Shown piece after piece: positions 7,506 to 16,792 of a stretch of DNA of 26,400 bases. Below the pieces are notes generated by a model. It was not told the origin of the DNA and ran no database searches. It saw only the letters and a program-made list of their open reading frames with translations. A program made the position numbers and the translations under genes. Source of the DNA: Ignavibacteriaceae bacterium (GTDB taxonomy: Bacteria > Bacteroidota > Ignavibacteria > Ignavibacteriales > Ignavibacteriaceae); the NCBI GenBank assembly GCA_025455085.1, contig JALONF010000003.1, positions 1 to 26,400 of the forward strand, given 5' to 3'. Every line of letters starts with the position of its first letter. Within the stretch, counting starts at the first letter, position 1.

Positions 7506-10460
7506 ATGAAAAAAATATCTACAAATCTTCTGGCACTTTTAGTAATTCTGCTAAGTTCAGCCGCTATTTTTGCTCAAACGGGAGTTGGCAAAATGAGTGG
7601 TAAAGTTATAGATGCAGATACTAGAGAACCTTTGATTGGTGCCAACATAATATTATTGAACACCAATCTTGGGGCTGCCACAGACATCGATGGTAATTAC
7701 TTTATACTTAATATTACTCCCGGAACTTACGAAGTTAAAATCAGCTACGTAGGTTATGCCCCTAAAACAATTCAGGAAGTTAGAATTGTTGCAAACATCA
7801 CTTATGAATTGGATGTTGAACTATCCACTGACTTCACTTTGCCTGATATCGTAGTTGTTGATAAAAAATTCTTCGAGGCAAAGTCCACCAACACTGTTAA
7901 AGTAATTGACTCTGATCAAATATCCAGGTTACCGGTCCGCGGTGTTCAGAATCTCGCATCTTTGCAATCTGGCGTTGTGATACAGGAAGGCAGTGGTGGT
8001 CAGGAAGGTAACGCAACGATTAACGTTCGTGGCGGCAGAGGCAGTGAAGTACTATACATTGTTGACGGTGTCCCTCAGAATAACCTTTATAACAGGGGAA
8101 CAGTTGCCCAGGTAAGTAACACTGCAATTGATCAGATATCATTTCAGGTTGGCGGTTACGAAGCTAAGTATGGTCAGGCTCAATCTGGTATTGTAAACGT
8201 AACAACGAAAACCGGTCAGCCATATTACAATTTATTTATTGATGTTCTATCATCAGATGTATTAAATACAGATCCTTCCGGCTCAAACCTATATTCAGGA
8301 TCTTTAAGTGGTCCTATAATCCCGGGAATACCAGAACACACAATATTCCTTTCTGGAGAGAGAGGCTGGTACAATGATGCTGATCCTCCGGCGGTTCCGA
8401 TAGAATTTTATTCATTGGCGGATGGGACAATCCTGGATGAGCCAATAGTTTACAAAACGATTCCAAATAACCCCGCTGGCGTTTGGAGATTTAGTGGTAA
8501 AATAAATTCACGTTTTGGCGGATGGAATGTTCAATTAAGCGCATTATTGAATGACAGGATTGCAAAAAACGGTACAGATGGAACTGCTCAAAGACAATAC
8601 AAAAATGCTTCTCAGTTTATTGAGGAAACTCAGGAAACAAATTATTCTTACAGTGCAAGGGTTTCACAAACCGTTAGCAGCAGCACATTCTGGAATTTAA
8701 ACTTTGGTTATAGACAGTTCGAATACCAGCGCTACAATCCATTCTTAAAAGGTGCCGAAAACCAGCTGCTTTATGGAGACAGCTTGTGGTGGGCAAATGA
8801 ATCTGGAATGAATGTTACTCTATTAGGAGATGGACGACAGACAAGGTCATTGGATGCTAATGGTGTTTACAGGCCGTACGGATGGTCAAGAGGATTATTC
8901 CAGCAAAGGGAAGATGTTAGGATCGGGGCTGATTTTGATTTAACATCACAGCTCGATAACCACTTGCTTGAATTTGGTTTTGGAGTTGAACAGCATACAG
9001 TAAGAGGATATGGTAATTTTGCTTATACGGTTGCCGCTGTAGACCCATCACAACCGGACTATATCAGGTTTGCACAGAACCAGCCTTTTGTGTTTGGTTA
9101 TGATGTTACAGGTACTACAAAGACAAGCTCCGATGATCCATCATCATTGGATTGGTTTGCAGATCCAAGTATACAATCAGATCCGAGCATGGCAGAATTC
9201 TTAAAGCCAAGAAAACCGATACTCGGTTATTTGTATTTGCAGGATAGATTTGAGCTGCAGGATATAGTTTTGAATCTTGGTATAAGGATGGATTATTTCG
9301 ACATTAAATCCCATGAATTAATAAATCCTATTTCTGAACAAGGATATCCTTTACCCTATGCAGGTGGTTTAGACGCAAATAAATTTGACATTGAGGACTT
9401 TAAGATAAAAGATGTTGAAGTAAAATTCTCTCCGAGAATTGGAATAGGATTTCCTGTAACTGACGCTACAGTTTTTCATGCTATGTATGGAACATTTTTC
9501 CAGACACCTGAGCTGAATGATATGTATGCTGGACCATTTGATTACAATCAGTACATAACAATGTCACCGCAAAGCAGTTTTAACGGCGGCTTGTTGAGTG
9601 AAGAAACAACTCAGTACGAAGTTGGTTTCAGACAATTATTAGGTCCCAATTCTGCTTTGAATATAACAGCTTTTTATAAAAACACTAAATCACTTGTAAA
9701 TGTAGAAGTAAGCCAGTATCAGCGTTCTGAGGGCGGTGAGGTTGTAAATGCTATCGGTTCCCAAAATGCTGACTTTGGTACTATAAAAGGATTTGCTTTT
9801 TCATTTGATGTGACTAGGTTAAGTTATTTCAGTGCTTCACTGCAGTACACACTTTCGTTTGCTGATGGAACAGGTTCATCAACAAATTCAAGTCAGACTG
9901 CTGTATTCAGAAATCTTGATAACCTTCCTCCAAAGGTTATCGCTCCTTTAGCCTTCGATCAGAGACATACTGCTATAGCAATAATTGATTTCTTCGTTCC
10001 TGAAGGTGAACTTGGTTTCTTCGAGTTGTTTAATGCAAATGCAATACTATCATATAGCAGCGGAAGACCATACACACCAGTTGATCAATGGGATATCCTT
10101 GGTGATAATGGTTTAGTTGCGGATAATACCGGCTATATTAATTCTGCATACGCACCTGGTAGTTTCAGGATTGATCTGAAAGTTGAAAAGGGATTCCCAA
10201 TAGGTAACTTCTATTTGACTCCTTATGTTTGGATTGAGAATCTTCTCGATTCAGATAATATAACTGGAGTATGGAGATCTACAGGAAGTCCTTATACAAC
10301 TGGTTATTTAAACGATCCCGATGCACAGGGAACTATTCAGCAGCAGGGAGAAGGTTATGTTAAGGATTATGAAACCTTAGAAAAATCCCCGGGCAATTTT
10401 GGTATACCGAGACTTATCAAGCTCGGGCTCAAGTTGAATTTTGATAGAATTACTTTCTAA
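7506..10460 (+). CDS. TonB-dependent receptor with carboxypeptidase-regulatory-like domain
   Basis: Outer-membrane active transporter of 984 residues. A signal peptide (1-23, cleavage likely before Gln24) is followed by a carboxypeptidase-regulatory-like beta-sandwich (~28-113, with GKVIDADTREPLIGANI and the DGNY turn), the layout common in Bacteroidota SusC/CirA-type receptors. A plug domain follows (~125-235, with NVRGGRGSEVLYIVDGVP), then a ~22-strand barrel with many aromatic-alternating segments. The C-terminus ends in an aromatic residue (DRITF), as expected for Bam-dependent insertion. The ligand is unknown. There is no adjacent SusD lipoprotein; instead a large secreted protein and a PorV-family gene follow. 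The ribosome site GGAGAAG (7497-7503) supports the start. It probably begins a transcript covering the next two genes. Confidence 0.93.
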   Translation: MKKISTNLLALLVILLSSAAIFAQTGVGKMSGKVIDADTREPLIGANIILLNTNLGAATDIDGNYFILNITPGTYEVKISYVGYAPKTIQEVRIVANITYELDVELSTDFTLPDIVVVDKKFFEAKSTNTVKVIDSDQISRLPVRGVQNLASLQSGVVIQEGSGGQEGNATINVRGGRGSEVLYIVDGVPQNNLYNRGTVAQVSNTAIDQISFQVGGYEAKYGQAQSGIVNVTTKTGQPYYNLFIDVLSSDVLNTDPSGSNLYSGSLSGPIIPGIPEHTIFLSGERGWYNDADPPAVPIEFYSLADGTILDEPIVYKTIPNNPAGVWRFSGKINSRFGGWNVQLSALLNDRIAKNGTDGTAQRQYKNASQFIEETQETNYSYSARVSQTVSSSTFWNLNFGYRQFEYQRYNPFLKGAENQLLYGDSLWWANESGMNVTLLGDGRQTRSLDANGVYRPYGWSRGLFQQREDVRIGADFDLTSQLDNHLLEFGFGVEQHTVRGYGNFAYTVAAVDPSQPDYIRFAQNQPFVFGYDVTGTTKTSSDDPSSLDWFADPSIQSDPSMAEFLKPRKPILGYLYLQDRFELQDIVLNLGIRMDYFDIKSHELINPISEQGYPLPYAGGLDANKFDIEDFKIKDVEVKFSPRIGIGFPVTDATVFHAMYGTFFQTPELNDMYAGPFDYNQYITMSPQSSFNGGLLSEETTQYEVGFRQLLGPNSALNITAFYKNTKSLVNVEVSQYQRSEGGEVVNAIGSQNADFGTIKGFAFSFDVTRLSYFSASLQYTLSFADGTGSSTNSSQTAVFRNLDNLPPKVIAPLAFDQRHTAIAIIDFFVPEGELGFFELFNANAILSYSSGRPYTPVDQWDILGDNGLVADNTGYINSAYAPGSFRIDLKVEKGFPIGNFYLTPYVWIENLLDSDNITGVWRSTGSPYTTGYLNDPDAQGTIQQQGEGYVKDYETLEKSPGNFGIPRLIKLGLKLNFDRITF

Positions 10461-10486
10461 CAAAAATTTGATTTTAATTACAAACA

Positions 10487-10490
10487 GGAT
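10487..10490 (+). promoter_or_regulatory. Ribosome binding site deciding the start of the large surface protein
   Basis: AGGA lies seven bases before the ATG at 10498. The open frame also reaches back to a TTG at 10441, inside the receptor gene, and there is an ATG at 10489 that overlaps this AGGA itself. The ATG at 10498 is followed at once by a clean signal peptide, so it is the best start. Confidence 0.5.
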
Positions 10491-10497
10491 GATTGAA

Positions 10498-13400
10498 ATG
10501 AAAATAAAAATTAAATACAGTTATAAATTGCTGCTTCTCTTTCTGGGAGTGGCATTTATTGCGTTCGGTTTTTTGGGAGACGATAACAGCGGTTTTCGCT
10601 CTCCTAAGCCAATTTATAAAATTACCGGCACTCAGGTTTCCGGTAAGCAGGGAGATGCTTACGGTCTGAATGTTAATAATGTTTGGATGCCTTTGAATAG
10701 AAAAGGAATAATTGCAGACGTAAATGTTCCACCTAACGGAAGTCTGGGACAGTATGCCGGCGGAGGTTTTCTATTCTCATCAGGATTCTTTCTCAGCGGT
10801 AATAAGGCTGGAGTACCTTGGGCTAATGCCGCAGCTTCCGCCAGCCTAGTAGAGGATTATGTTCAGGGTGTTGTTGACGGTGAAAATGATCCAAATGCAG
10901 TTATTTATGTGATTAATTCGCAGGATGAACCATTTGGAGAGAGCTGGCAGGACTGGATAGATGCTGTAGCTCTGGGTGCCGATTTTGTTGACGGTAATAG
11001 TGACGGTATATATGAACCTGTTGATAAAAATGGAAATGGTTTATATGATCCGGACGAAGATATGCCTGATTTAATCGGTGATGAATTAGCATGGTGTGTA
11101 TACCATGATGGTTTACCGGTTGCACAACGTAGATGGAATACAACGATAGAGGCTGGTATTGAAGTAAGACAGTCTGTCTTTGCGTTTGCTTCTGCCGGAG
11201 CTATTGGAAATATTGTTTTTGTACGTTACAGAATAAAATACGTTGGTCTTACTCCGAGCGATCCCGATCAGCTCACCGATGTTTATTTTGGTGCCTGGGC
11301 AGATCCGGATCTAGGCGATGCAACCGATGACGTGGTTGGTGTTGATGTCCCGAGAAATGCAGGCTTTACTTATGGGAACGGACCCGATGCTCAGTATGGT
11401 GCTCAAGTACCTGCTTTCTTCATAGACTTCTTTTCAGGCCCACGAGCCTACATCGCAGGAGAAACATATATTGATAATAATGGAAATAACATTTATGATG
11501 AAGGAACAGATACTCCTCTTGATACTGCACATTCAGTTCAAGGTCAAATAAAGGGAATCGTTGAGTATCCCGGGGCAACAAATCTGCCGATATCTTCATT
11601 TGTTGTTTATTTTAACGGTGTAGCTGCACTAGGTGATCCGAACGATATAGATGAAGCTCGAAATTATATGCTCGGTCTGGATAGATTTGGTGATGCACCC
11701 AATCCATGCCCGCCACCTCCTCCTACTTTTGCTTTTGGTGAAATGAGAGGCGGTGCTGATTGTCTTTTATATGAACCCAGATTCTGGTTCTGGGGTGATC
11801 CTGTAACTGATTTTGGTTGGATATGTAACCAAAATCGTGATTGTCGGCAGATGACAAATACTGGTCCATTCGTTCTCAACAAAAACGAGGAGAATGAAAT
11901 AGTAATCGCTTATGTTGTTGGAAGAGGTGCAAATCCGCTTGACGGAATTACTGCTACACGTGCGATTGATGATGGTGCTCAGAATATATTTGATCTAAAC
12001 TTCTTAGCTCCTACTCCTCCTCCAGCTCCGATTGTTACATTATCATCGAGCGACACTTTCATAGACATCTCCTGGGATACCAAGAGACAGGTAGAATATA
12101 AAAGCGTTACTCCTACCTGGGACCTGGGATTTGAAGGTTACCAGGTTTGGGCTTTCAAAACTAATATCCCTGAAGATATCGTTGCTGGACAGCCAAATTC
12201 TGTGCTCTTAGCAAGATATGACTTAGATAATTTTATTGAAAATATTTATCAGGAAAATTCTGAAACAGGGGGAATCGAACTTTTATACGAAGTATCTCCT
12301 CCAGAAAATCAGATGGATTCGGCTCTGTATGTTGATCCTACGACAGGAAGAATTAGGTTAAGAATCTTCAATGATCCGTTTACGCCAAATACTCCTGTTG
12401 TTAAAGGCAGGCCGTATTACTTTGCAGTAACTAGCTATGCGCTTAATTACCTCGCTTTAATTTATAAAGCCGGTCCTGAGAATCCTCTGGGAACACCGGG
12501 TGATTACTACCTTAGCTCATTTGCCTTTGCGCAGGCTGCAGAAAATATAAGATCGGTCAGTTCCATTGTCGTTGGCGAAGATGCACTCAATCCGCCGGTA
12601 GTTGTTCAACCAGCAAACAAGATTAGCGGTGCATCTCTTGGTAATGTTGGTCTGGATATTATTAATAACGAAGAGCTTACCGGTCAAAATTATGAAGTAA
12701 CTTTCTTCAAAAATACTTCATCCGTATATTATTCAATGTTCTGGAAATTAAAAAACCTTTCAACTGGTGCCATTCTGCAAGATTCTTCGTTGGCTTATAC
12801 TTACGGTTCACAGGCAGTCAATCAAAAAATTACGGATGGATTTATAACAAAAGTTGAAAGACAGGATGCAGTAATTGGAATGGTGACCTATAGTCCACCT
12901 GGCTCTGAATGGTATAATTTTACAGGTTCTGCTATTGATTCGCTCAGAGCAAGAGGGGTATGGTATATGGGTAAAGATTTAGTTACCGAAGTCCCTTCTT
13001 ATTTATTTGACAGTGATCATGAGACAATACCATATCCATTTAGACTTAATGCCAACCCTGATACTGTAAAAAGCAGATACTTAACAACTGATAAACTGCG
13101 AAAGGTTGAGATACGTTTTGGTAATGAAGGTTCTGGTAAGGCATACAGATATATCAACGGTTATAGAAATTATGCCGGAGGTCAGGTTGCTGCTAATACT
13201 TATCCTTATGCCGAGAGGTTAACAGGTTCCGATACTACAGGTAAAGGTCCAATTGGAAAATGGGACGTTGCCAATGACAGACCATTCGGATATGTTGACG
13301 TTCCGTTTACAGCATGGGTTGTAGATGAACAGCATGGAGAAGAATACCAGTTAGCTATGGGCTTCATTGAATCAAAATCAAGAAACAACCAATATTTTAA

Positions 13401-14160
13401 ACAAGCAAATCCTGATGGAATTTGGGATCCGGGAACGGATGTAAGAGAAACTGGAGAGTATTTAATAATATTCAACAGTCCTTATGATCCTGATGGTAAT
13501 CAGATCGAATTAACCGGCGGAGAATTTCAAACAAGCAGCGGAACAGTAACTCAATGGGCCGATCTTGTTCGCTGGTATCCAGCTATTCCTGTTCTGCCAG
13601 TTGATGCTCAAGTTACAGATGAACAAAGAGCTATTTTCGACTCACCATTTCTCAGTACGATGTACTTACTTGGACTGGTGAGAGTAAGTCCAACTGCTTG
13701 GTTTACACCCGGGGATGTGCTTACAATTCCCTTAGAAGTGTATCCATATACAGAGGATGATGTTTATCAGTTCAGTACTCTTGCCGGTACAACATTAACA
13801 GAAGAGGATGAGCGTGCTCGATGGGAAAAAGTAAATGTTTATCCGAACCCATTGTTTGGGTATAACACTTTATCAAATTACTATTCGAATACACCTGACG
13901 AGCCGTTTGTTACGTTTACAAACTTGCCTCAAGATGTAACAGTTAAGATTTATTCTTTATCTGGAACTCTCTTAAGAACTTTAACAAGCGATGATAAGGA
14001 TTCACCAACATCTCCGTTCTTACGTTGGAATTTGCAAAATGAATCTGAATTGAGAGTAGCTTCAGGCATGTTCCTTGCAATCGTTTCAAATCCTATTTAT
14101 GGTGATAAAGTATTGAAGTTTGCAATAATAATGCCTCAGAAACAAATACAAAGGTTCTAA
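10498..14160 (+). CDS. Large secreted surface protein with Asp/Asn/Gly-rich loops and divergent T9SS-like C-terminus
   Basis: A 1220-residue exported protein of unknown function. From the ATG at 10498 it starts with a basic segment (MKIKIKYSYK) and a hydrophobic core to about residue 26, a signal peptide. Visible parts: acidic loops DGNSDG and DKNGNGLYDPDED (residues ~165-188) and DNNGNNIYDEGTD (~326-338), which resemble calcium-binding EF-hand or thrombospondin type-3 loops; a four-cysteine patch (Cys404, 422, 443, 449) preceded by a run of prolines; a fibronectin type III-like segment from about 505 (APIVTLSSSDTFIDISWD); and a C-terminal ~115 residues beginning VNVYPNPL, with VKIYSLSGTLLRTL and a final SGMF...VLKFAII pattern. 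The last part is like a T9SS type A sorting domain but lacks the NPFNP core and has an extra tail (MPQKQIQRF). It sits 37 bases after the receptor gene and before a PorV-family gene, so surface display or ligand capture with the receptor is inferred. Confidence 0.85.
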   Translation: MKIKIKYSYKLLLLFLGVAFIAFGFLGDDNSGFRSPKPIYKITGTQVSGKQGDAYGLNVNNVWMPLNRKGIIADVNVPPNGSLGQYAGGGFLFSSGFFLSGNKAGVPWANAAASASLVEDYVQGVVDGENDPNAVIYVINSQDEPFGESWQDWIDAVALGADFVDGNSDGIYEPVDKNGNGLYDPDEDMPDLIGDELAWCVYHDGLPVAQRRWNTTIEAGIEVRQSVFAFASAGAIGNIVFVRYRIKYVGLTPSDPDQLTDVYFGAWADPDLGDATDDVVGVDVPRNAGFTYGNGPDAQYGAQVPAFFIDFFSGPRAYIAGETYIDNNGNNIYDEGTDTPLDTAHSVQGQIKGIVEYPGATNLPISSFVVYFNGVAALGDPNDIDEARNYMLGLDRFGDAPNPCPPPPPTFAFGEMRGGADCLLYEPRFWFWGDPVTDFGWICNQNRDCRQMTNTGPFVLNKNEENEIVIAYVVGRGANPLDGITATRAIDDGAQNIFDLNFLAPTPPPAPIVTLSSSDTFIDISWDTKRQVEYKSVTPTWDLGFEGYQVWAFKTNIPEDIVAGQPNSVLLARYDLDNFIENIYQENSETGGIELLYEVSPPENQMDSALYVDPTTGRIRLRIFNDPFTPNTPVVKGRPYYFAVTSYALNYLALIYKAGPENPLGTPGDYYLSSFAFAQAAENIRSVSSIVVGEDALNPPVVVQPANKISGASLGNVGLDIINNEELTGQNYEVTFFKNTSSVYYSMFWKLKNLSTGAILQDSSLAYTYGSQAVNQKITDGFITKVERQDAVIGMVTYSPPGSEWYNFTGSAIDSLRARGVWYMGKDLVTEVPSYLFDSDHETIPYPFRLNANPDTVKSRYLTTDKLRKVEIRFGNEGSGKAYRYINGYRNYAGGQVAANTYPYAERLTGSDTTGKGPIGKWDVANDRPFGYVDVPFTAWVVDEQHGEEYQLAMGFIESKSRNNQYFKQANPDGIWDPGTDVRETGEYLIIFNSPYDPDGNQIELTGGEFQTSSGTVTQWADLVRWYPAIPVLPVDAQVTDEQRAIFDSPFLSTMYLLGLVRVSPTAWFTPGDVLTIPLEVYPYTEDDVYQFSTLAGTTLTEEDERARWEKVNVYPNPLFGYNTLSNYYSNTPDEPFVTFTNLPQDVTVKIYSLSGTLLRTLTSDDKDSPTSPFLRWNLQNESELRVASGMFLAIVSNPIYGDKVLKFAIIMPQKQIQRF

Positions 14161-14169
14161 CTAATTTAA

Positions 14170-14203
14170 GATTGGCAGGTATATAAAATGTTGCCTGCCA
14201 TCT
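14170..14203 (+). terminator. Hairpin between the large surface protein and porV-like genes
   Basis: AGA-T-TGGCAGG (14170-14179) pairs with CCTGCCATCT (14194-14203) as a ten-base-pair stem with one bulged T and a 14-base loop. It is followed by ATTTTAAG, not a full T run, so it may be a weak terminator, attenuator or RNA-processing/stability hairpin that tunes expression of the downstream gene. Confidence 0.45.
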
Positions 14204-14233
14204 ATTTTAAGTTAAAATATTGGAGTTTATAAA

Positions 14234-15247
14234 ATGAAAAAAATAATACTAGTACTGATCCTGATTGCAACTTCAATTTATGCAGGTGACGTTGCAAGAA
14301 AAGGAACGACGGGTGCTGAACAAGTACTCATACCCGTTGGTGCCCGTGGAATAGCTACAGGAGGTGCTTTCCTGGCTAATATTACAGGGTTAGAATCTAT
14401 TTTCTATAACCCTGCCGGTTTGGATGTTTATCCGCAAACCGAAGCAATGTTTAGTTATGTCAATTATCTTGCTGATATTAACATATCTTACTTTGCAATA
14501 GGAACAAGCCTTGGTGATATAGGATCCATTGGCTTGGATCTAAAAACATTTGACTTTGGAGATATTCCTGTTACCACAGAGACTTTTCCTGATGGAACCG
14601 GAGAAACTTACTCTCCTTCTTTCTTAACTATCGGTTTCACTTACTCGAAAGTTTTAACAGATAGAATCTCAATCGGAACAAACCTGAAGATAATATCTGA
14701 GAATATTCAGAACACAAATGCTACAGGATTTGCTTTAGATGCCGGTGTTCAATACCGGTTCTCAGACGCATTAATGATTGGTGCTGCTGTTAAAAACATT
14801 GGAAGCGACATGAATTACTCTGGACAGGATCTGGCTGATAGAACCGTTATCCCAGGCTCTATACCGGGTGCTTCAACAGGAAGCTACGAGGTTATCACTG
14901 AAGGTTTTCAGATTCCCAGCTTTTTCCAGCTAAGTATGACATATGCACTAAACATAGATGAGCAGAATAACTTGTTATTTGCTGGTGCATATACTGCTAA
15001 TAATTCATTTGAAGATGTAGCAAACTTGGGTTTGGAATACGGATTTATGAACAACTTCTTTGTAAGAGGTGGTTACAATTTCCTTTTTGATAATGCAAGC
15101 GAATATATTTATGGCCTGACTTTCGGTGCCGGTTTAGACTATAAGGTTGGCGGTGAAGTTGGTTTTGTATTTGACTATGCATTCAGGGATGTTAAAGATT
15201 TCCCGACTGCAAACCACGTGTTTACAATTAAGCTTAGCTTCCAATAA
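14234..15247 (+). CDS. PorV/PorQ-family outer-membrane protein
   Basis: A 337-residue outer-membrane beta-barrel of the PorV/PorQ (FadL-related) family. A signal peptide occupies residues 1-17 (MKKIILVLILIATSIYA|G). The start of the mature part is typical: GARGIATGGAFLANITGLESIFYNPAGL (about 36-63), the 'xxYNPAGL' motif that marks this family, followed by alternating aromatic beta strands to the C-terminus (TIKLSFQ). In well-studied T9SS, PorV binds cargo after translocation and carries it to the attachment complex; family paralogues are numerous in Ignavibacteria and may each serve particular cargo. Here the gene directly follows a large protein with a sorting-like domain, which fits a dedicated partner, though a general FadL-like transport role cannot be excluded. 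TGGAG (14221-14225) serves as ribosome site. A terminator follows. Confidence 0.85.
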   Translation: MKKIILVLILIATSIYAGDVARKGTTGAEQVLIPVGARGIATGGAFLANITGLESIFYNPAGLDVYPQTEAMFSYVNYLADINISYFAIGTSLGDIGSIGLDLKTFDFGDIPVTTETFPDGTGETYSPSFLTIGFTYSKVLTDRISIGTNLKIISENIQNTNATGFALDAGVQYRFSDALMIGAAVKNIGSDMNYSGQDLADRTVIPGSIPGASTGSYEVITEGFQIPSFFQLSMTYALNIDEQNNLLFAGAYTANNSFEDVANLGLEYGFMNNFFVRGGYNFLFDNASEYIYGLTFGAGLDYKVGGEVGFVFDYAFRDVKDFPTANHVFTIKLSFQ

Positions 15248-15264
15248 TCTGTTAAGTTAATTAT

Positions 15265-15306
15265 AAAAGCGTCTGTTGTAATATCAATGGACGCTTTTTT
15301 ATTTTT
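15265..15306 (+). terminator. Rho-independent terminator after the PorV-family gene
   Basis: AAAAGCGTC (15265-15273) pairs perfectly with GACGCTTTT (15290-15298) around a 16-base loop. The T run continues through 15300 and, after one A, to 15306. It closes the receptor / surface protein / PorV unit. Confidence 0.85.
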
Positions 15307-15331
15307 AGAGCAATAAAATTCTGGATTTGTC

Positions 15332-16699
15332 ATGAATAGATTTTTACTGTCTTTATCATTTTTATCCTGCCTGACTTTTGTCTTTCCTCAAAAGATAACT
15401 TTTGAATTTGACTATGCTCAGTTTGGTTATGACTCCTTATCTAATTATGTCGAGTTCTATTACTCATTCAATCAGCTAGGATTAACTTATGTTGATACTG
15501 ATACCTTAGATTATGTTCAGGGATTGCTGCAGATTCAAATTGATGATTCCATTACTTCGGCTAACATAATTGATAAGCACTGGATTATATCCAATGAAAT
15601 TAAAGATTCAGCTGGTTTAGACCGAAGCCTGATCGGTATGGTTGGATTTGTAATTGATAAAGGCTCTTACATTGTAAATGTAACTGGCAGCGACGTAAAT
15701 AATCCATTGAATAAAAAAACAATTAATGAAAATATTTATGTTATTCCTTTTCATAACTCTACTACATCGTTAAGCGATGTTCAGCTCGCTTCGAATATTG
15801 TTCCTAATAGTGACAACACTTCATCCATCTTTTACAAGAATACATATGAGGTAACTCCTCTGCCAGCTTCAGTCGGTGGGGAGATGCAGCCGGTAATGTT
15901 CTATTACACAGAGTTATATAATCTTAAAGCTGATCCGACAAATTCAGAAATGCGGTTGGATGAAATGATTATCAACAGCAGAGGACAGCTTATTAGCTCA
16001 AAATCCAAAAGGATAAATAAATCTGCTGACACAAGAGTTGAAGTTGGAATTGTTAAAGCTTATAAGCTCCCAACTGACACGTACACTCTAATGCTAAACC
16101 TGATTGACAGTGTAGCAAATTATGGAGTTTCATCATCAAAAAGATTTTTTGTTTATAACCCCTCAGTTGTTCCAGCTGATACTTTCCAAACAACAATTTC
16201 TCCTGTTCTGAGTACTACCTTCGGGGCTATGTCAGAAGAAGAAATAGATGATTTATTTGATAAATCAAAATACATAGCAACTGCTCCTGAGACTGACAGG
16301 TACAAAGCACTTTCAACAGAAGAAGCAAAAAGAGAATTCATCTATACTTTTTGGAAAGCTCGCGATGAAAACCCTTCAGATGATAGAAATGAAAATTATC
16401 TCAATTATGTAAAGCGGGTAAATGAAAGCGATGCAAGATTTTCAGCCCTTGGCAAAAAAGGCTGGAAGACTGATCGTGGAAGAGTTCTCATCATATACGG
16501 TGAGCCGACTGAAATTCAGCGTTACCCTAACACGACAGATGCCCGACCATATGAGATCTGGAGATATGAAAGCTTAGAAGGAGGCGTAGAATTTATTTTT
16601 GGTGATCTTACAGGCTTTTCCGATTATCAACTACTTCATTCAACCAAAAGAGGAGAGCTAAGAGACGATTATTGGCAGCGTCGTATAGCTATTAATTAA
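15332..16699 (+). CDS. GWxTD domain-containing secreted protein
   Basis: A 455-residue exported protein. A signal peptide spans about residues 1-19 (cleavage near FP|Q). The first ~280 residues look like beta-rich repeats without a family I recognise. The C-terminal ~150 residues are the GWxTD domain: an alpha-helical lead (LSTEEAKREFIYTFWKARD), the naming motif GWKTD at 377-381 in the context KGWKTDRGRVLIIYGEP, then the PYEIWRYE and FIFGDLTGFSDYQLLHS segments. The domain occurs in Bacteroidota, Chlorobiota and Acidobacteriota surface or periplasmic proteins; its biochemical role is not established. It follows the PorV-family gene after a terminator, so it is probably transcribed separately although it belongs to the same envelope block. 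No Shine-Dalgarno sequence is visible before the ATG. The terminal QRRIAIN is intact. Confidence 0.87.
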   Translation: MNRFLLSLSFLSCLTFVFPQKITFEFDYAQFGYDSLSNYVEFYYSFNQLGLTYVDTDTLDYVQGLLQIQIDDSITSANIIDKHWIISNEIKDSAGLDRSLIGMVGFVIDKGSYIVNVTGSDVNNPLNKKTINENIYVIPFHNSTTSLSDVQLASNIVPNSDNTSSIFYKNTYEVTPLPASVGGEMQPVMFYYTELYNLKADPTNSEMRLDEMIINSRGQLISSKSKRINKSADTRVEVGIVKAYKLPTDTYTLMLNLIDSVANYGVSSSKRFFVYNPSVVPADTFQTTISPVLSTTFGAMSEEEIDDLFDKSKYIATAPETDRYKALSTEEAKREFIYTFWKARDENPSDDRNENYLNYVKRVNESDARFSALGKKGWKTDRGRVLIIYGEPTEIQRYPNTTDARPYEIWRYESLEGGVEFIFGDLTGFSDYQLLHSTKRGELRDDYWQRRIAIN

Positions 16700-16731
16700 T
16701 CACCGATTGCAACAGGTACTTGGTGATTTTT
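16698..16731 (+). terminator. Probable terminator after the GWxTD gene
   Basis: AATCACC (16698-16704), overlapping the stop codon, pairs with GGTGATT (16722-16728) around a 17-base loop, and the last Ts extend to 16731, then CTTCTTCTT. The stem is short and the loop large, so it is weaker than the other two terminators. Confidence 0.55.
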
Positions 16732-16792
16732 CTTCTTCTTCATCTTTATTGTTAATCTTTGGTTATTTTTGCGATATTATTTTTGACTATTG

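Noticed and set aside
10441..10497. Upstream extension of the large surface protein to TTG 10441
   Set aside because: It overlaps the receptor gene, would put ~19 residues before the signal peptide, and lacks a ribosome site; ATG 10498 has AGGA at the right distance.
11700..11850. Four-cysteine patch as a haem or iron-sulfur site
   Set aside because: No CxxCH or ferredoxin-type spacing; disulfides are a simpler reading for an exported protein.
11664..11882. Minus-strand ORF with a glycine run opposite the large surface protein
   Set aside because: It mirrors the proline-codon run of the real gene; no independent coding signal is seen.
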